From contig CAKUSF010000091.1 of assembly GCA_934678915.1 (NCBI GenBank), positions 1-8,393 on the forward strand: a stretch of 8,393 bases of DNA, read 5' to 3'. Shown piece by piece: positions 6,980 through 8,393 of the stretch (the stretch's first letter is position 1; each line of letters begins with the position of its first letter). The notes under the pieces were generated by a model. It had not been told where the DNA came from. It did not search any database and saw only the letters and a list, made by a program, of their open reading frames with translations. The stretch comes from an uncultured Bacteroidales bacterium (lineage in GTDB: Bacteria; Bacteroidota; Bacteroidia; Bacteroidales; UBA932). Position numbers and translations under genes: made by a program.

Positions 6980-7004
6980 CAATATTTTCGTCAACTATAT
7001 ATAA

Positions 7005-7034
7005 CAAAGATACACAATTTCTACAATCCCCAAG
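7005..7034 (-). promoter_or_regulatory. Bacteroidota-type promoter for the split nuclease gene
   Basis: On the minus strand TATCTTTG (7012-7005) matches the -7 consensus TAnnTTTG exactly. A CTTG at 7034-7031, 18 bp further upstream, fits three of four bases of the -33 box TTTG. Transcription would begin near 7001, leaving a leader of about 20 nt before ATG 6979. No Shine-Dalgarno motif is visible, as is usual in this phylum. Confidence 0.5.
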
Positions 7035-7078
7035 CATCATCAATGAGTTTCATCGCATTGGTGTTGTGACTAAATCTG

Positions 7079-7310
7079 ACAGCAGGGTCAAGTGGCTCTG
7101 CTGTTTTGATTGTGGAGATGTCTTTTGCAAACCACGGGCACGGGAGAGTGGCTCTGGGATTGCTGGGAGGGCATAGTGTGTGGCTGACCCCCATGTTCAG
7201 AGGGAGGGTCAGCCACAGTGATCGTTGATAGAATGCTGTTGGAGGTGTTTCAGCGTGCCCGTGGTTTGTGAATAGGTAGGCAGGTGCAAGATTGTCTGTG
7301 CAAGATTGTC
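7079..7310. other. Structured non-coding block with three inverted repeats and a tandem repeat
   Basis: This stretch belongs to the 443-bp gap between the nuclease promoter side and the mutase gene, and I find no convincing gene in it. It holds ACAGCAG/CTGCTGT (7079-7085 with 7098-7104, extendable by G-U pairs and followed by TTTT on the + strand). A perfect 15-bp inverted repeat CAAACCACGGGCACG (7128-7142) pairs with CGTGCCCGTGGTTTG (7254-7268). Nested inside it is a perfect 12-bp repeat TGTGGCTGACCC (7179-7190) with GGGTCAGCCACA (7206-7217). AGTGGCTCTG occurs twice directly (7091-7100, 7147-7156). The layout could be a structured RNA, a dispersed repeat element or a set of protein-binding sites; the sequence does not decide between them. 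Confidence 0.5.
7284..7310 (+). repeat. Tandem 13-bp repeat, two copies
   Basis: GTGCAAGATTGTC occurs at 7284-7296 and again, identical, at 7298-7310, separated by one base (period 14). A third partial copy (GTGCGAGG) follows at 7311. It lies just outside the nested inverted repeat and upstream of the mutase promoter. It may be a replication-slippage duplication or a pair of sites on the same helix face region; nothing further can be said. Confidence 0.7.
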
Positions 7311-7320
7311 GTGCGAGGCG

Positions 7321-7351
7321 TTTTAAAAGCGGAATTATTTGAGTAAATTTG
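7321..7351 (+). promoter_or_regulatory. Bacteroidota-type promoter for the phosphohexomutase gene
   Basis: TAAATTTG at 7344-7351 is an exact match to the -7 consensus TAnnTTTG. TTTT at 7321-7324, 19 bp upstream, fits three of four bases of the -33 box. Transcription would start near 7355 and give a leader of about 83 nt that is rich in G and T (GGG at 7353, 7362, 7373 and GGGG at 7390) before ATG 7438. Confidence 0.45.
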
Positions 7352-7437
7352 TGGGTTGTGTGGGCGGTGTGTGGGATTGGCTGAACTATGGGGAAGTGGA
7401 GGCAAGAATGATTATAAGAATATAAACGAATAATACT

Positions 7438-8393
7438 ATGGCACAGGATTACAACGAGAACGCCAGGAAATGGCTGGAAGGGGATTTCGATCAGGAGACT
7501 AAGATGAAGGTGCTTGAGCTGCGGAACAATGATCCGGTGGGGTTCGAGGATGCTTTTTACAAGACTTTGGAGTTCGGCACCGGTGGCCTCAGGGGCATCA
7601 TGGGAGTCGGAACCAACAGGATGAACAAATATACAGTCGGGATGGCTACCCAGGGACTGGCCAACTATATTCTTAAGAAGGTTTCTGGTGATGACATCCG
7701 CGTCTGCATTTCTTACGACAGCCGCAACAATTCCAAGCTGTTCGCGAAGATTGCCGCTGACATATTCAGTGCCAATGGATTGCATGTGTTTATCTTCGAC
7801 AACCTCCGCCCTACTCCGGAGCTGAGCTACTCTATCCGCAAGATGGGGGCGACCGCTGGAGTTATGGTCACGGCTTCGCACAATCCTAAGGAATATAACG
7901 GGTACAAGGTGTATTGGTCTGACGGTGCGCAGATCACCGCGCCTGTGGATCAGGAGATCATTGACGAGGTCAACAAGATCACCGATCCGTCTCAGGTGAT
8001 GTTCGAGAAGAAGGAGCATTGCGGAGAGGTCGAACTGATGGGCAAGGAGATGGATGACGCCTATATTTCAGACATCCTTTCGCTTACCCTCAGTCCAGAG
8101 GCCCGCGAGAAGCACAAGGACTTGAAGATTGTCTATACTCCGCTTCACGGAGCCGGAGTACGCATTGTTCCGGAGGCTCTCAAACGGCTTGGTTTCGAGA
8201 ACATTATCCACGTTCCTGACCAGGATGTCAGTGACGGTGACTTCCCGACAGTCGTTTCCCCGAATCCTGAGGAGCCTGCCGCGATGAAGATGGCTCTTGA
8301 GATGGCCGACAAGAAGGGCGCGGACATCGTGATGGCCTCAGATCCTGACGCTGACCGTCTTGGAATCGCTGTCCGTGACAACGACGGCAAGAT
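7438..8393 (+). CDS. Phosphohexomutase (phosphoglucomutase/phosphomannomutase), 3' partial
   Basis: The first 318 codons of an alpha-D-phosphohexomutase, a cytoplasmic enzyme that interconverts hexose 1- and 6-phosphates (glucose and/or mannose) for glycogen, envelope polysaccharide and nucleotide-sugar synthesis. The frame is open to the end of the window; family members of this long type have roughly 550-600 residues, so a little under half is missing. Domain I carries FGTGGLRGIMG (46-56) and the active-site loop TASHNPKEYNGYK, with the phosphoserine at S147. Domain II contains YTPLHGAG and the metal-binding loop DPDADR (302-307). Both catalytic motifs are intact. ATG 7438 (MAQDYNENARKW) is the natural start for this group; the preceding sequence is A-rich with no Shine-Dalgarno. 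Glucose versus mannose specificity cannot be read from this part. Confidence 0.93.
   Translation, partial: MAQDYNENARKWLEGDFDQETKMKVLELRNNDPVGFEDAFYKTLEFGTGGLRGIMGVGTNRMNKYTVGMATQGLANYILKKVSGDDIRVCISYDSRNNSKLFAKIAADIFSANGLHVFIFDNLRPTPELSYSIRKMGATAGVMVTASHNPKEYNGYKVYWSDGAQITAPVDQEIIDEVNKITDPSQVMFEKKEHCGEVELMGKEMDDAYISDILSLTLSPEAREKHKDLKIVYTPLHGAGVRIVPEALKRLGFENIIHVPDQDVSDGDFPTVVSPNPEEPAAMKMALEMADKKGADIVMASDPDADRLGIAVRDNDGK

Noticed and set aside
7021..8019. A 332-codon open frame on the minus strand across the gap and the mutase gene
   Set aside because: More than half is antisense to the clearly coding mutase. The rest is rich in Pro, Thr and His with no domain-like pattern. The last residues (..TNAMKLIDDAWGL) look somewhat protein-like, so a small decayed gene end cannot be excluded, but I would not annotate it.
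1..8393. CRISPR array, tRNA or rRNA genes
   Set aside because: No regularly spaced direct repeats and no tRNA- or rRNA-like sequence was seen on either strand.

Overview
The window looks like a chromosomal stretch from a Bacteroidales-type bacterium (phylum Bacteroidota). The clues are a DUF4143 ATPase with the typical GGKNKG C-terminus, a methyltransferase resembling the Porphyromonas PG_1098 family, a YhcG/DUF1016-type PDDEXK nuclease, start codons preceded by A-rich sequence rather than Shine-Dalgarno motifs, and two good matches to the Bacteroidota -7 promoter box TAnnTTTG. Family assignments come from reading the proteins; no search was run.

Left part (1-966): the C-terminal end of an AAA ATPase with a DUF4143 domain (5' end outside the window), followed by a 160-bp fold-back element that looks like a non-autonomous MITE and whose first base completes the ATPase stop codon. 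Middle (967-4446, + strand): a secreted dipeptidyl-peptidase-IV-like serine peptidase with all catalytic residues, then a secreted protein of unknown function that looks like a metallopeptidase fold that has lost its HExxH zinc motif. They are 54 bp apart and may be co-transcribed. REP-like palindromes of one family (core GGTCACTGAGC..GAAGTG) follow both genes; the two downstream copies are inverted and form a large hairpin between convergent genes.

Right-middle (4447-6994, - strand): a THUMP-like SAM-dependent methyltransferase, the last codons of which are supplied by a REP-like repeat, and upstream of it a DUF1016/PDDEXK nuclease gene split in two by a frame change. The two halves are joined as TAG-T-ATG-ATG, and the break lies beside a pair of in-frame palindromic repeats in the interdomain linker. 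A good promoter lies in front of this gene.

Right end (6995-8393): about 440 bp without a convincing gene but rich in structure (three hairpin-capable inverted repeats, a tandem 14-bp repeat, G-runs and a promoter), leading into the first 318 codons of a phosphohexomutase that runs off the window. Peptidase, methyltransferase and mutase look like housekeeping functions; the ATPase, MITE-like element, split nuclease and structured block are the accessory or mobile layer between them. I do not see a clear multi-gene novel system. The best candidates for something undescribed are the split nuclease with its palindromic linker repeats and the structured non-coding block before the mutase.
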